64,000 nt of DNA from Micromonospora chokoriensis (GTDB lineage Bacteria; Actinomycetota; Actinomycetes; Mycobacteriales; Micromonosporaceae): contig NZ_JOAN01000015.1 in the NCBI RefSeq assembly GCF_000718555.1, positions 310,001 through 374,000 on the forward strand. Direction: 5' to 3'. Of this stretch, positions 1 to 7,644 are shown one piece after another (position 1 is the stretch's first letter; every line of letters begins with the position of its first letter). The position numbers and the translations under genes were made by a program. Under the pieces are notes generated by a model. It was given only the letters and a program-made list of their open reading frames with translations. It searched no databases and was not told where the DNA came from.

Positions 1-6
1 GCGCCG

Positions 7-870
7 GTGGATCTCGGCGCGATCGATCCGCGGTCCATGCCCGGCCTGCCGGCGCCGGCAGGCCGTGGCGAGCGCCGTAAGACCTGGGCGCGGGAGCAGG
101 TGGAGTTGGTCGGCGACGAGTTGGGCCGGCAGCAGGAGATGCTCTTCGCGATGGCCAAGACCGGGTCGGACCGGCCGGCGCACCGGGTGCTGCTGGTGCT
201 CCAGGCGATGGACTGCGGTGGCAAGGACGGCACGATCAAGCGGGTGGCCGGCGCGATGAACCCGCTGGGCCTGCACATCCGCTCGTTCGGGCCGCCGACC
301 CGGCAGGAGTTACGGCACGACTTCCTCTGGCGGATTCGCCGGGAGCTGCCGCCGCCGGGGTACGTGGGGATGTTCAACCGTTCGCACTACGAGGACGTGT
401 TGATCGCCCGGGTCGGCTCGCTCGTGCCCGAGACGACCTGGCGAGCCCGCTATGACGAGATCAACTCGTTCGAGCGGGAGCTGACCGAGGGCGGGGTGAC
501 CCTGGTCAAGGTGATGCTGCACATCTCGTACGCCGAGCAGGGCCAGCGCCTGCTGGACCGGCTCACCGACCCGCGCAAGCACTGGAAGTACAACCCCTCC
601 GACCTCGATTCGCGGGCGCACTGGGACGACTACCAGGCCGCGTACACCGAGGCCCTCAGCCGGTGCGGCACGGACGCCGCGCCGTGGTTCGTGGTGCCGG
701 CGGACCGCAAGTGGTACCGGGACTGGGCGGTGGCCCACCTGCTGCGTGAGACGTTCGACACGCTTGATCTGGGGTATCCGGCTGCCGATTTCGACGTGGC
801 GCGGGAGCGAAAGCGCCTGCTGGCTGGGGGAGCGGCTGTGGGCGGGATCGCCGAGATGAACGGCAGGTGA
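7..870 (+). CDS. ppk2: PPK2-family polyphosphate kinase
   Basis: A PPK2-family kinase of 287 residues, which transfers phosphate between polyphosphate and nucleotides in the cytosol. The Walker A-like segment GGKDGT is at residues 71-76 and the second PPK2 signature, FNRSHYED, at about 123-130. Length and the C-terminal KWYRDW segment fit the single-domain PPK2 form. Which nucleotide it uses cannot be read from the sequence. The first in-frame start is GTG at base 7, so near the window edge that the true start may lie outside. The 3' end overlaps a PHO box serving the next genes, and a phosphate-uptake pair follows, which supports a role in phosphate storage or mobilisation. Confidence 0.9.
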   Translation: MDLGAIDPRSMPGLPAPAGRGERRKTWAREQVELVGDELGRQQEMLFAMAKTGSDRPAHRVLLVLQAMDCGGKDGTIKRVAGAMNPLGLHIRSFGPPTRQELRHDFLWRIRRELPPPGYVGMFNRSHYEDVLIARVGSLVPETTWRARYDEINSFERELTEGGVTLVKVMLHISYAEQGQRLLDRLTDPRKHWKYNPSDLDSRAHWDDYQAAYTEALSRCGTDAAPWFVVPADRKWYRDWAVAHLLRETFDTLDLGYPAADFDVARERKRLLAGGAAVGGIAEMNGR

Positions 871-883
871 ACGAGCGGTGAAT
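855..883 (-). promoter_or_regulatory. PHO box, three 11-nt repeats
   Basis: Three direct repeats at exactly 11-nt spacing begin at 855 (gatgaac), 866 (ggtgaac) and 877 (ggtgaat). On the minus strand they read ATTCACC, GTTCACC and GTTCATC, the PhoP/RegX3 box known from Streptomyces. The site straddles the stop of ppk2 and precedes the DUF47-pit genes. The repeats point against the direction of those genes, unlike the pstS box, so their effect there is inferred. Confidence 0.7.
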
Positions 884-998
884 GGCGCCTGGCCAGGGGT
901 GGGCCGGCGAATTCATGGTTCTGCCGTTTCCTAGCATTCACCGAGCGGACGCTCATCGGGCGCCGCCACCCTTCCACCGACGCGACGAGGTCTGTGCT

Positions 999-1625
999 GT
1001 GAAGTTTTCCTTCCGCCCCACCGAGGGCGCCTTCTACGAGCTCTTCACCAGGGCCGCGCAGAACCTGGTCCGGGGCACCGCACTGCTCAACGAGCTGGCC
1101 CTGCCCGGTGTGGACGTGCAGTCCGTCAGTGAGCGGTTGACCGAGGTCGAGCACGACAGCGACCAGATCACCCACGAGCTGTACAAGAAGATCAACTCTA
1201 CCTTCATCACGCCGTTCGACCGGGAGGACATCTACCGGCTCGGCTCGCTGCTGGACGACGTCATGGACCACCTGGAAGCGGTCGGCGACCTGCTCTACCT
1301 GTACGGGCTGACCGAGCTTCCGGCGCTGCCGCGCGAGCTGCACGAGATGGTGAACGTGCTCGACCAGCAGGCCAAGCTGACCGCCGACGCGATGCCCCGG
1401 CTGAAGTCGATGAAGGATCTTGAGGACTACTGGATCGAGTGCAACCGGCTGGAGAACGAGGGTGACCGGATCAACCGGCAGCTGCTCGTCCGCCTCTTCT
1501 CCGGTGAGTACGACGCGTTGACGGTGCTGAAGATGAAGGAGGTCGCCGACGAGCTGGAGGCCGCCTGCGACGCCTTCGAGCACGTGGCCAACACAGTCGA
1601 GACCATCGCCGTCAAGGAGTCCTGA
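999..1625 (+). CDS. DUF47-family Pit accessory protein
   Basis: A 208-residue, helical, PhoU-like DUF47 protein of the kind encoded beside Pit phosphate transporters and thought to modulate them. The GTG start at 999 gives the typical beginning KFSFRPTEGAFYELF and has gacgagg about 8 nt upstream; the reading frame is open further 5' but that part is not protein-like. The next gene, the transporter, starts 4 nt after the stop, so the two form an operon. A PHO box lies about 120 bp upstream. Confidence 0.88.
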   Translation: MKFSFRPTEGAFYELFTRAAQNLVRGTALLNELALPGVDVQSVSERLTEVEHDSDQITHELYKKINSTFITPFDREDIYRLGSLLDDVMDHLEAVGDLLYLYGLTELPALPRELHEMVNVLDQQAKLTADAMPRLKSMKDLEDYWIECNRLENEGDRINRQLLVRLFSGEYDALTVLKMKEVADELEAACDAFEHVANTVETIAVKES

Positions 1626-1629
1626 GCCG

Positions 1630-2643
1630 GTGACCTTCACACCCGAACTCATCGCCGTGCTGGCGGTGATCGGGGTAGCCCTGGCGTTCGACTACACCAA
1701 CGGCTTCCACGACGCCGCCAACGCGATCGCGACAAGTGTCTCCACCCGGGCGTTGACCCCCCGGATCGCTCTCGGGCTCGCCGCGGTCGGCAACTTCGTC
1801 GGCGCCCACTTCGGCGCCGGCGTGGCCAAGACCGTCGGCGATGGCCTGGTCACCCTCCCCACCGGGGTGAGCAGCCTCGGCGTGGTCTTCGCCGGAGTGC
1901 TCGGGGCGATCGCCTGGAACCTGATCACCTGGTACTTCGGTCTGCCCTCGTCGTCCTCACACGCGCTCTTCGGCGGCCTGGTCGGCGCGACCCTGCTCTC
2001 CACCGGCGGCCTGGTGCAGTGGGGCAACATCGGCGAGAAGGTGCTGTTGCCGATGGTGCTGTCGCCGATCGTCGGCCTCACCCTCGGTTACCTGCTGATG
2101 CTTGCCATCCTCTGGCTGTTCCGGAAGGGCCAGCCGGGCAAGCTCAACCGGGGCTTCCGCTGGGCGCAGACCGCCTCGGCCGCCGCCATGTCGGTCGGTC
2201 ACGGCATGCAGGACGCCGCCAAGACCATGGGCATCGTGGTGCTGGCGCTCTACACCGGTGGCTTCCAGGAGAGCAAGACGCACATCCCGGGGTGGGTGTT
2301 CTGGACCTCGGCGACGATGCTGGCACTCGGCACGTACGCCGGCGGTTGGCGGATCATCCGTACCCTCGGTCGCAAGATCATCGACCTGGGGCCGCCGGAG
2401 GGCTTCGCTGCCGAGACCGTCGCCAGCGCGGTGCTCTACTTCAACGCCCTGGTGCTGAAGGCGCCGATCTCCACCACCCACACCATCACCTCGGCGATCA
2501 TGGGCGTCGGCGCGACCAAGCGACTCTCCGCGGTCCGCTGGAACGTCGCCGGCAACATCGTGCTCGCCTGGATCATCACGTTCCCGGCCGCCGCACTGAT
2601 CGCCTGCATTATGTACCTGCTGGTCCGGCCGCTCTTCGGCTGA
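1630..2643 (+). CDS. pit: Inorganic phosphate transporter, Pit family
   Basis: A 337-residue integral membrane protein of the PiT family (PF01384), a low-affinity phosphate:cation symporter. Both inverted family signatures are visible: GFHDAANA at residues 25-32 and GHGMQDAAKTMG in the second half. There are about ten hydrophobic segments. The start is GTG, 4 nt after the DUF47 gene, indicating co-transcription. A strong hairpin follows 10 bp after the stop. Confidence 0.93.
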   Translation: MTFTPELIAVLAVIGVALAFDYTNGFHDAANAIATSVSTRALTPRIALGLAAVGNFVGAHFGAGVAKTVGDGLVTLPTGVSSLGVVFAGVLGAIAWNLITWYFGLPSSSSHALFGGLVGATLLSTGGLVQWGNIGEKVLLPMVLSPIVGLTLGYLLMLAILWLFRKGQPGKLNRGFRWAQTASAAAMSVGHGMQDAAKTMGIVVLALYTGGFQESKTHIPGWVFWTSATMLALGTYAGGWRIIRTLGRKIIDLGPPEGFAAETVASAVLYFNALVLKAPISTTHTITSAIMGVGATKRLSAVRWNVAGNIVLAWIITFPAAALIACIMYLLVRPLFG

Positions 2644-2652
2644 GTTTCGCAG

Positions 2653-2693
2653 AAGGGCCCCCGGTCACGGTCTCGCCGTGGCAGGGGGCCCTT
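2653..2693. terminator. Bidirectional hairpin terminator
   Basis: A perfect 10-bp stem, AAGGGCCCCC pairing with GGGGGCCCTT, has a 21-nt loop. It lies between the convergent ends of pit and the oxidoreductase gene and would serve both strands. There is no U-tract, as is usual in these genomes. Confidence 0.75.
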
Positions 2694-2700
2694 GCCCTAT

Positions 2701-3669
2701 TCAGACGTAGCGCACGCCGATCTGCTCGCGGACCGTGTCCAGCAGGGTCATCACCTCAAGGGTCGTGGCGTGCGGCACCAGCGGGCTCTCGAGCAGCCCG
2801 GCGGCCAGGCAGCGCTGCACCTCGATCGCCTCGTACTGGTAGCCGTTGCCGGCCTCGTCCGCGGTGATCGTCTCCGGCTCCGCGCCGGCCCGGTGCAGGG
2901 TCAGCGAACCCGGCCGGAAGAACGGCTCCGGCAAATCGATCCGACCGGTGCTGCCGGTGATCGAGGCGGACAGGTTCGTCGCCCCGACCATGCCGCAGCT
3001 CAGGGTCGCCAGCGCGCCGCTGTCGTAGCCGAACAGGATGCCGGTGTTCTCGTCCGTACCCTCCGGACCGAGCTGCGCCCAGGACCGGACGTGCTGCGGC
3101 ACGCCGAGCAGCAGGTGGGCCAGGCTGATCGGGTAGACCCCGAGGTCGAGCAGGGCGCCGCCGCCCAGCGCCGGGTTGCGCATCCGGTGCTCCGGCGGGA
3201 ACGGCCCGGCCACCCCGAAGTCGGCCCGGACGCCGCTCACCGTGCCGATCGCCCCCTGCGCGATCAGCTCGACTGCGCGCAGGATGAGCGGGTTGGTGCG
3301 CATCCACATGGCCTCCATCAGGAAGACCCCGGCGGCGCGAGCCGTCTCCACCAACTCGGTGCTGGTGGCCAGGTCCAGGGTGAACGGCTTCTCCAACAGC
3401 ACCGCGCGCCCGGCGGTCAGGCAGGTCATCGCCGCCTCGTAGTGCGCGGCGTGCGGGGTCGCCACGTAGATCGCGTCCACCTCCGGGTCGGCGGCCAACT
3501 CCGCCCAGGAGCCGTAGGCGCGCTTCGCGCCGTACGTGTCGGCGAAGCGCCGCGCGCTGTCCGAGGTGCGGGAGCCGACCGCGACCAACTCGGCGTCCGG
3601 CACCAGCCGGAGGTCTTCGGCGAAACGGCTGGCGATGTGGCCGGTGGCCAGGATGCCCCAACGAGTCAT
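2701..3669 (-). CDS. Gfo/Idh/MocA-family oxidoreductase
   Basis: A 322-residue NAD(P)-dependent dehydrogenase. The N-terminal Rossmann fold begins at residue 4 (GILATGHIASRF), and the family motif EKPF follows near residue 97. The substrate, probably a sugar, inositol or trans-dihydrodiol type, cannot be assigned. The ATG at 3669 starts exactly at the Rossmann strand; an in-frame extension of 30 codons upstream is low-complexity and was not used. It converges on pit and appears to be a single-gene unit. Confidence 0.85.
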   Translation of the reverse strand: MTRWGILATGHIASRFAEDLRLVPDAELVAVGSRTSDSARRFADTYGAKRAYGSWAELAADPEVDAIYVATPHAAHYEAAMTCLTAGRAVLLEKPFTLDLATSTELVETARAAGVFLMEAMWMRTNPLILRAVELIAQGAIGTVSGVRADFGVAGPFPPEHRMRNPALGGGALLDLGVYPISLAHLLLGVPQHVRSWAQLGPEGTDENTGILFGYDSGALATLSCGMVGATNLSASITGSTGRIDLPEPFFRPGSLTLHRAGAEPETITADEAGNGYQYEAIEVQRCLAAGLLESPLVPHATTLEVMTLLDTVREQIGVRYV

Positions 3670-3855
3670 GCGCGGAACGCTAGCCGAGCCAGATGAACCG
3701 CCCGCTGCCCGGCCCGCCCGCTCGCCGGCCGTCCGCGCTGCCCGCAGCGTGATCAACACGAGGTCGGCGATGTCGCGGTATCCCCGCCGGATGCCCCGAT
3801 TCCGCCGATCTTGAGTCGATCAAGCCCTCGCCTGGCGGATACCCCGAGCGAGTCA

Positions 3856-4410
3856 TCACCTAGGCGCGTGCCCGGTAGCCAAATGAGGCCGAGCTGGAGT
3901 GTCACAACCAACAGAAGGCACACCGGTGGACAGGCTCTGGTGAGCAGGAGTCGTTGGCAGGCGGAGGCTCACCGCTAGGCCCAGGCCGGAACAGATGAAG
4001 AAGGCCGCGACCCAGGCATCCTCCGAAAACGCCGGGATGGCGAGCAACGCAGACACGACGGCAACCAGCAGCCGCACCAGGATGCCGTTGCGAGCGCCGG
4101 TCGCCCAAGCCGCCGCAATCAACGCTGAGCCACCCATCCAAGCCAAGGAGCTGTAGCAGGGGCCGGCGAGGAGGACACCACCTACCAGCCAGCGAATGTC
4201 GACCGTCTCACCCGATGCGAGACTTTGCGTGAGGCTGAGCAACACCTGCGCCATTGAGATGACTGCCACCGAGATCGGCCCATTCCACAAGAACCACGCG
4301 ACCCCCCAGCCAAGCCCGGTTTCGCCATGTGTCTCTGTCTCCAACAGCCCACCCTCGACCAATCGCTGAGCCCTTGCGGCAAGCCCACACGGTCGAATTA
4401 AGAACAGCAA
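3856..4410 (-). CDS. Hypothetical membrane protein
   Basis: An unrecognised protein of up to 184 residues with three or four hydrophobic segments, roughly residues 34-62, 76-105 and 110-142, and a polar C-tail. Codon third positions are much less G/C-rich than in the neighbours, and the surrounding sequence is also lower in GC. This suggests recent acquisition with the adjacent DUF397/HTH genes. No ribosome site supports the first ATG at 4410, so the true start may be internal, for example at the Met near residue 53. No function can be proposed. Confidence 0.5.
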   Translation of the reverse strand: MLFLIRPCGLAARAQRLVEGGLLETETHGETGLGWGVAWFLWNGPISVAVISMAQVLLSLTQSLASGETVDIRWLVGGVLLAGPCYSSLAWMGGSALIAAAWATGARNGILVRLLVAVVSALLAIPAFSEDAWVAAFFICSGLGLAVSLRLPTTPAHQSLSTGVPSVGCDTPARPHLATGHAPR

Positions 4411-4472
4411 GTGCGCGTGATGAAGCGCTCACGCCGATCACGAGGCAAGCGTTTCCTACGGCTACGTTCGGG

Positions 4473-4667
4473 CTACACCTGGTCGCTGAGTTGCGCGACG
4501 AAGGCGCGCCAAGTCTTCGGGGCGAAGGTGAGTGCCGGACCGGTCGGGTCCTTCGAGTCCCGCACGGCCACGACGTCGGGAAGGTTGTCGGCGACCTCGA
4601 CACAGTCACCGCCGTTGGAGCTGCTGCGCGTGCTTTTGCGCCACTGTGCGCCAGTCAGGTCAGCCAT
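4473..4667 (-). CDS. DUF397 protein, cassette A
   Basis: A 64-residue DUF397 protein with the family hallmarks WRKSTRS, NGGDCVEVAD, a VRDSKDP block and a final W-x-x-F. DUF397 proteins are partners of XRE/DUF5753 regulators, as in the Scr1-Scr2 pair of Streptomyces coelicolor, and are sometimes described as the toxin-like half. Its start lies 13 bp inside the end of the regulator gene, so translation is probably coupled. It closely resembles the DUF397 protein at 35158-35343. Confidence 0.88.
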   Translation of the reverse strand: MADLTGAQWRKSTRSSSNGGDCVEVADNLPDVVAVRDSKDPTGPALTFAPKTWRAFVAQLSDQV

Positions 4668-5401
4668 GCTCTTGCCTTCAGGAAGTCGATGGTGTGGCGA
4701 CGCGGGAGTGCCACCGACCGCAGCGTATCCCAGATGGTCCAGAGCGCGGCGGTGTCATTTGTCAGCCGTCCGGCCGCCTGGTCGTCCAGGTACGCAACGT
4801 CGCCATCGTCGGTCGTCGCGATGACGAACGGCCCTGCTTGCCCGGGATGGATGCCCGCGTCCAAGGGCAGCACGTGCAGGAGGATGTTGGGCCGCTGGGC
4901 CATCTTGACCAGATGGTCAATTTGCGGGTGCATGACGGCAGGGTCTCCGCGGCGAAGGGCGAACTCATCGATGACCGCAACGAAGAGCGGCGGTTTGCGC
5001 CTTTCGAGGACGGCTCTCTGCCGGCGCAATCGCGTTTCGACGTAGTCCGCGACCTCGTCCGGCCCGAGCAATCCGCTGCTCAGCACCACCGAGGCGTACT
5101 CGGGGGTCTGCAGTAGACCGGGGATCACCGCCACTTGAAAGGCGCGCAGTGACGTCGCCTGTAGCTCTGTCTCGACCCATGGGCGCAACCACGCCGGTTC
5201 ACGTCGCTTGAAGACGTCCGGCCAAATGTCCTCAACTTCGCGGCCGAGAGCCTTGGCGGCGGCGGCGCGGTGGCGTGGGTGAGGGACACGCCCTGGCGTA
5301 ATCCATCGGGCGACCGTCTTCGGATCAACGCGGACCTGCTCGGCAAGGCTCTCAACAGTCTCGCCCGTGTCGGCCATCGCTGCTCGTAGCGCCTGATTCA
5401 T
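4655..5401 (-). CDS. XRE/DUF5753 (Scr1-type) regulator, cassette A
   Basis: A 248-residue regulator. An N-terminal helix-turn-helix (about residues 1-65, with SLAEQVRVDPKTVARW) is followed by the DUF5753 domain (from about 70, with PGLLQTPEYA and LHVLPLDAGIHPGQ). The ATG at 5401 has gggag 5-7 nt upstream; an upstream in-frame extension is not protein-like. It overlaps the DUF397 gene and diverges from a two-gene unit at 5539, with an inverted repeat between them. Its N-terminal domain differs from that of the homologue at 35340-36152 although the C-terminal domains match. Confidence 0.87.
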   Translation of the reverse strand: MNQALRAAMADTGETVESLAEQVRVDPKTVARWITPGRVPHPRHRAAAAKALGREVEDIWPDVFKRREPAWLRPWVETELQATSLRAFQVAVIPGLLQTPEYASVVLSSGLLGPDEVADYVETRLRRQRAVLERRKPPLFVAVIDEFALRRGDPAVMHPQIDHLVKMAQRPNILLHVLPLDAGIHPGQAGPFVIATTDDGDVAYLDDQAAGRLTNDTAALWTIWDTLRSVALPRRHTIDFLKARAWLT

Positions 5402-5444
5402 GGTCGTCTCCCGAAGGACGTCTTTGACGTCTCTAGAACCTATA

Positions 5445-5459
5445 GCTACAGGGTGTAGC
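5445..5459. promoter_or_regulatory. Inverted repeat, candidate Scr1-type operator
   Basis: GCTACA, a 3-nt spacer, then TGTAGC: a perfect dyad about 45 bp upstream of the regulator start, in the gap shared with the divergent gene at 5539. Its place suggests autoregulation and control of both directions. It overlaps a plausible TATAGG -10 box for the minus-strand unit. Confidence 0.5.
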
Positions 5460-5538
5460 CGTCCAGCCTCAGAAAGCGATGGTGGTCCTCGTGGGACAGC
5501 GTGAGCCGGTGGGGCCAAAAAGCTGACAGGGGGAGACC

Positions 5539-5973
5539 GTGCCGAACGAGCGACCGAAGCCCATAAACCAGCCGTCTACATCGCCACCGGCTCGACCGAC
5601 CCGGCTCCTCGACCCGCCGTTCCGCGGGTTAAGGCGGGGCACGCGGGCGAACCGCGTTCCGGACCACCACTGGGGCCCGGAGTCCGGCCTCCAGTTCACG
5701 GCCGGGGACGTGGTCAGCCTTACCCGCGCAGCGAGCCCGCAGTTCATGCGCCCGCTGACCGTCCGGATCATTCGCGAGTTGACCGATCGGCATCCACCGT
5801 ACGGATGGACGTGGATTGAGGGTTACGAGCTGAACCCCAAGGGCGTGGCGTTGGCGAAGCGCGAGTTGTTCGTCCTGCGTGAGGGCGTGCGCTGGCTCGT
5901 CGCGGCACCGCCTGCCTCGGGCCCGTCAACCGCCCGCCGGGGTTCGGCAAGGACCGCAAGGGCCGACCGATGA
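5539..5973 (+). CDS. Unknown protein, divergent gene 1 of cassette A
   Basis: A 144-residue protein of unknown function. The N-terminal 50 residues are Pro/Arg-rich and probably disordered. A compact core follows (about residues 52-120) with GDVVSLTRAAS, FMRPLTVRII and the signature WTWIEGYELNPKG. The core is clearly related to the protein at 36343-36648, and in both copies an overlapping CxxC gene follows. The start is GTG with gggggag just upstream. Its stop overlaps the next start by 4 nt. Codon use is less biased than in the housekeeping genes nearby. Confidence 0.72.
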   Translation: MPNERPKPINQPSTSPPARPTRLLDPPFRGLRRGTRANRVPDHHWGPESGLQFTAGDVVSLTRAASPQFMRPLTVRIIRELTDRHPPYGWTWIEGYELNPKGVALAKRELFVLREGVRWLVAAPPASGPSTARRGSARTARADR

Positions 5974-6218
5974 CCCGCCGCGATCACGACCACCTTCCCG
6001 CTCGGCCCACGTGGCGATGCAGGGCTTGTGGGATCGCTTGGCCCTGCTCAGCCGCGAAGCTTCGCCTGCTGGGCGAGTACCGGACCGACCGCTCGGGCCT
6101 GCTCGTCTACCTCTCAATCCTTCAGGCGGAGGCCGCTTGCCATCTCGCCGAGCTGAATCCGAGCGCCCCTCCTGCCGAACTGTTCGAGCGCTTCGTGGGC
6201 TGGGCGCGCGCCCGGTAG
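5970..6218 (+). CDS. Small CxxC/WPC protein, divergent gene 2 of cassette A
   Basis: An 82-residue protein with an N-terminal RPTWRCRACGIAWPC segment (residues 12-26; Cys at 18, 21 and 26), which could bind metal, followed by a helical region ending FERFVGWARAR. It starts inside the previous gene with an ATGA overlap, so the two are translated together. The homologue at 36645-36914 keeps the CxxC, the WPC and the FLGW ending. Similar proteins are, as far as I recall, sometimes labelled flavin reductase, but no flavin-reductase motif is visible here. Confidence 0.72.
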   Translation: MTRRDHDHLPARPTWRCRACGIAWPCSAAKLRLLGEYRTDRSGLLVYLSILQAEAACHLAELNPSAPPAELFERFVGWARAR

Positions 6219-6247
6219 CGCCACCTGCGGACACTAGGCTCGCGGGC

Positions 6248-7081
6248 ATGACGATCGACAGTGACGGCTTCGCCGCCCCGGCCGCCCTGGTCGAGCACGC
6301 CCGCCGGTTCCAGGCCGAGGGTGGCACCCCGGCGACGCCGCGGGTCGCGGCCACCGTGTTGCTGCTGCGTCCGACCGACGCCGACTTCGAGGTGTACGTC
6401 ATCCGCCGGGTCGCCGCGATGACCTTCGGCGGGATGTACGCCTTCCCTGGAGGCGGGGTGGACCGCTCCGACTCGGAGGCGCACCTGGACTGGGCCGGCC
6501 CGCCGCCGAGCGAGTGGGCCCAACGGCTCGGCGTGGCACCGCAGGCCGCGCAGGCGGTGGTCTGCGCCGCCGCGCGAGAGGTCTTCGAGGAAGCCGGCGT
6601 GCTGCTGGCCGGTCCGGACCGGACGACAGTGGTGGGTGACGTCAGCGGCGACGACTGGGAGGCGGCCCGGCAGGACCTGGAGGGACGCCGGCTCGGCTTC
6701 GCCGCGCTGCTCGCCGACCGTCAGCTCACCCTCCGGTCCGACCTGCTGCTGCCATGGAGCCGGTGGATCACACCCGAGTTCGAGCCGCGCCGCTTCGACA
6801 CGTACTTCTTCGTCGCCCTGTTGCCGGCCGGGCAGCGGACCCGGGACGTCTCCGGCGAGGCCGACCACACCCTGTGGATCCGGCCGGCGGACGCGCTGGC
6901 CCGGGCCCAGGCCGGCGAGCTGACCATGCTGCCACCGACCCTGGTCACGCTGGCCCAGGTGGCGGCGGCCGGCGACCTGGCCGGGGTGGCTCGCGCGGCG
7001 GCCGATCGAGACGCCGCCACCCCGGTAACCCCGCGCCTGGACCTCCCGGCCGACGGGGAACCCCGCTTTGTCCTTGGGTAG
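6248..7081 (+). CDS. Nudix hydrolase, NUDT19-like
   Basis: A 277-residue Nudix pyrophosphohydrolase. The Nudix box is split by an insertion, as in NUDT19-type CoA diphosphatases: FPGGGVDRSD is followed about 45 residues later by AAAREVFEEAGVLL, which carries the metal-binding REVFEEAG core. The substrate is not certain. The ATG at 6248 has TAGGCT exactly 7 nt upstream, so the message is probably leaderless; a long in-frame extension on the 5' side runs through another gene and was rejected. Confidence 0.85.
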   Translation: MTIDSDGFAAPAALVEHARRFQAEGGTPATPRVAATVLLLRPTDADFEVYVIRRVAAMTFGGMYAFPGGGVDRSDSEAHLDWAGPPPSEWAQRLGVAPQAAQAVVCAAAREVFEEAGVLLAGPDRTTVVGDVSGDDWEAARQDLEGRRLGFAALLADRQLTLRSDLLLPWSRWITPEFEPRRFDTYFFVALLPAGQRTRDVSGEADHTLWIRPADALARAQAGELTMLPPTLVTLAQVAAAGDLAGVARAAADRDAATPVTPRLDLPADGEPRFVLG

Positions 7082-7135
7082 ACGAGCAGAACCGGTGGGG
7101 TGGAGGGCACTCCTGGTGCCCTCCAGCCAGCGGAC

Positions 7136-7456
7136 TCAGAAGTCGCAGTAGACGTCTGCCGCACCGACCGTGACGGTGATGTAGGCAGAGCTCGCGTAGC
7201 CGTCGTAGTCGCTCAGGTAGTACCACTTGACGCCGGAGCTGTTGACGTAGCAGCCGATCTGGACGACCGTCCCGTCGTACAGCCGCTTGATCACCGCGCC
7301 TGCCGAGCCCGGCAACGTGCGGACTGCGAGCCCAACGGGGTTCGCGTTGTGCACCTTTCCTGCCGCAATGGCGGCCTGGGCGGGTGATGCTGCCAGCCCC
7401 ACCATCGCCAGCGCAGCAACCGCCCCGACGGCTGCCCGTACCTTCATTGAACGCAT
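7136..7456 (-). CDS. Secreted small protein with SH3-like repeat
   Basis: A 106-residue exported protein. A Lys/Arg start and a hydrophobic segment end in SPAQA, a good signal peptidase site near residue 28. The mature part, about 78 residues, has the alternating pattern of a bacterial SH3-like domain (VRTLPGSAGAVIKRLYDGT, WYYLSDYDGYA) and two Cys that may pair. The ATG at 7456 has ggggagga 6 nt upstream, which decides the start over a Met 11 codons earlier. It may bind cell wall or be an extracellular adaptor. It lies next to the pst genes but is separated from them by a terminator. Confidence 0.75.
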   Translation of the reverse strand: MRSMKVRAAVGAVAALAMVGLAASPAQAAIAAGKVHNANPVGLAVRTLPGSAGAVIKRLYDGTVVQIGCYVNSSGVKWYYLSDYDGYASSAYITVTVGAADVYCDF

Positions 7457-7589
7457 GTGGATCCTCCCCAGTTCGACTGCGTTGCGCATTGATCAAATCA
7501 CTCAACGCATCGCTGTAGGGAAAAGTCTGAATTAATGGAGGGTGAAGAGTCGATCAAGCTCGATGCCGCTGAGGTTGCTGTGGATACGC

Positions 7590-7624
7590 GAAGAGGCGCC
7601 GGTCAGGTCGACCGACGCCCCTTC
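7590..7624. terminator. Terminator of the pst operon
   Basis: An imperfect 15-bp stem (13 of 15 pairs; gaagaggcgccggtc against gaccgacgccccttc) with a 5-nt loop, 20 bp past the pstB stop on the minus strand. Confidence 0.6.
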
Positions 7625-7644
7625 GTGGACCGGGAGCCAGCGGC

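Noticed and set aside
2692..3696. Plus-strand open frame opposite the Gfo/Idh/MocA gene
   Set aside because: The minus-strand protein has the Rossmann and EKPF motifs; the plus-strand product is His/Arg/Gln-rich noise.
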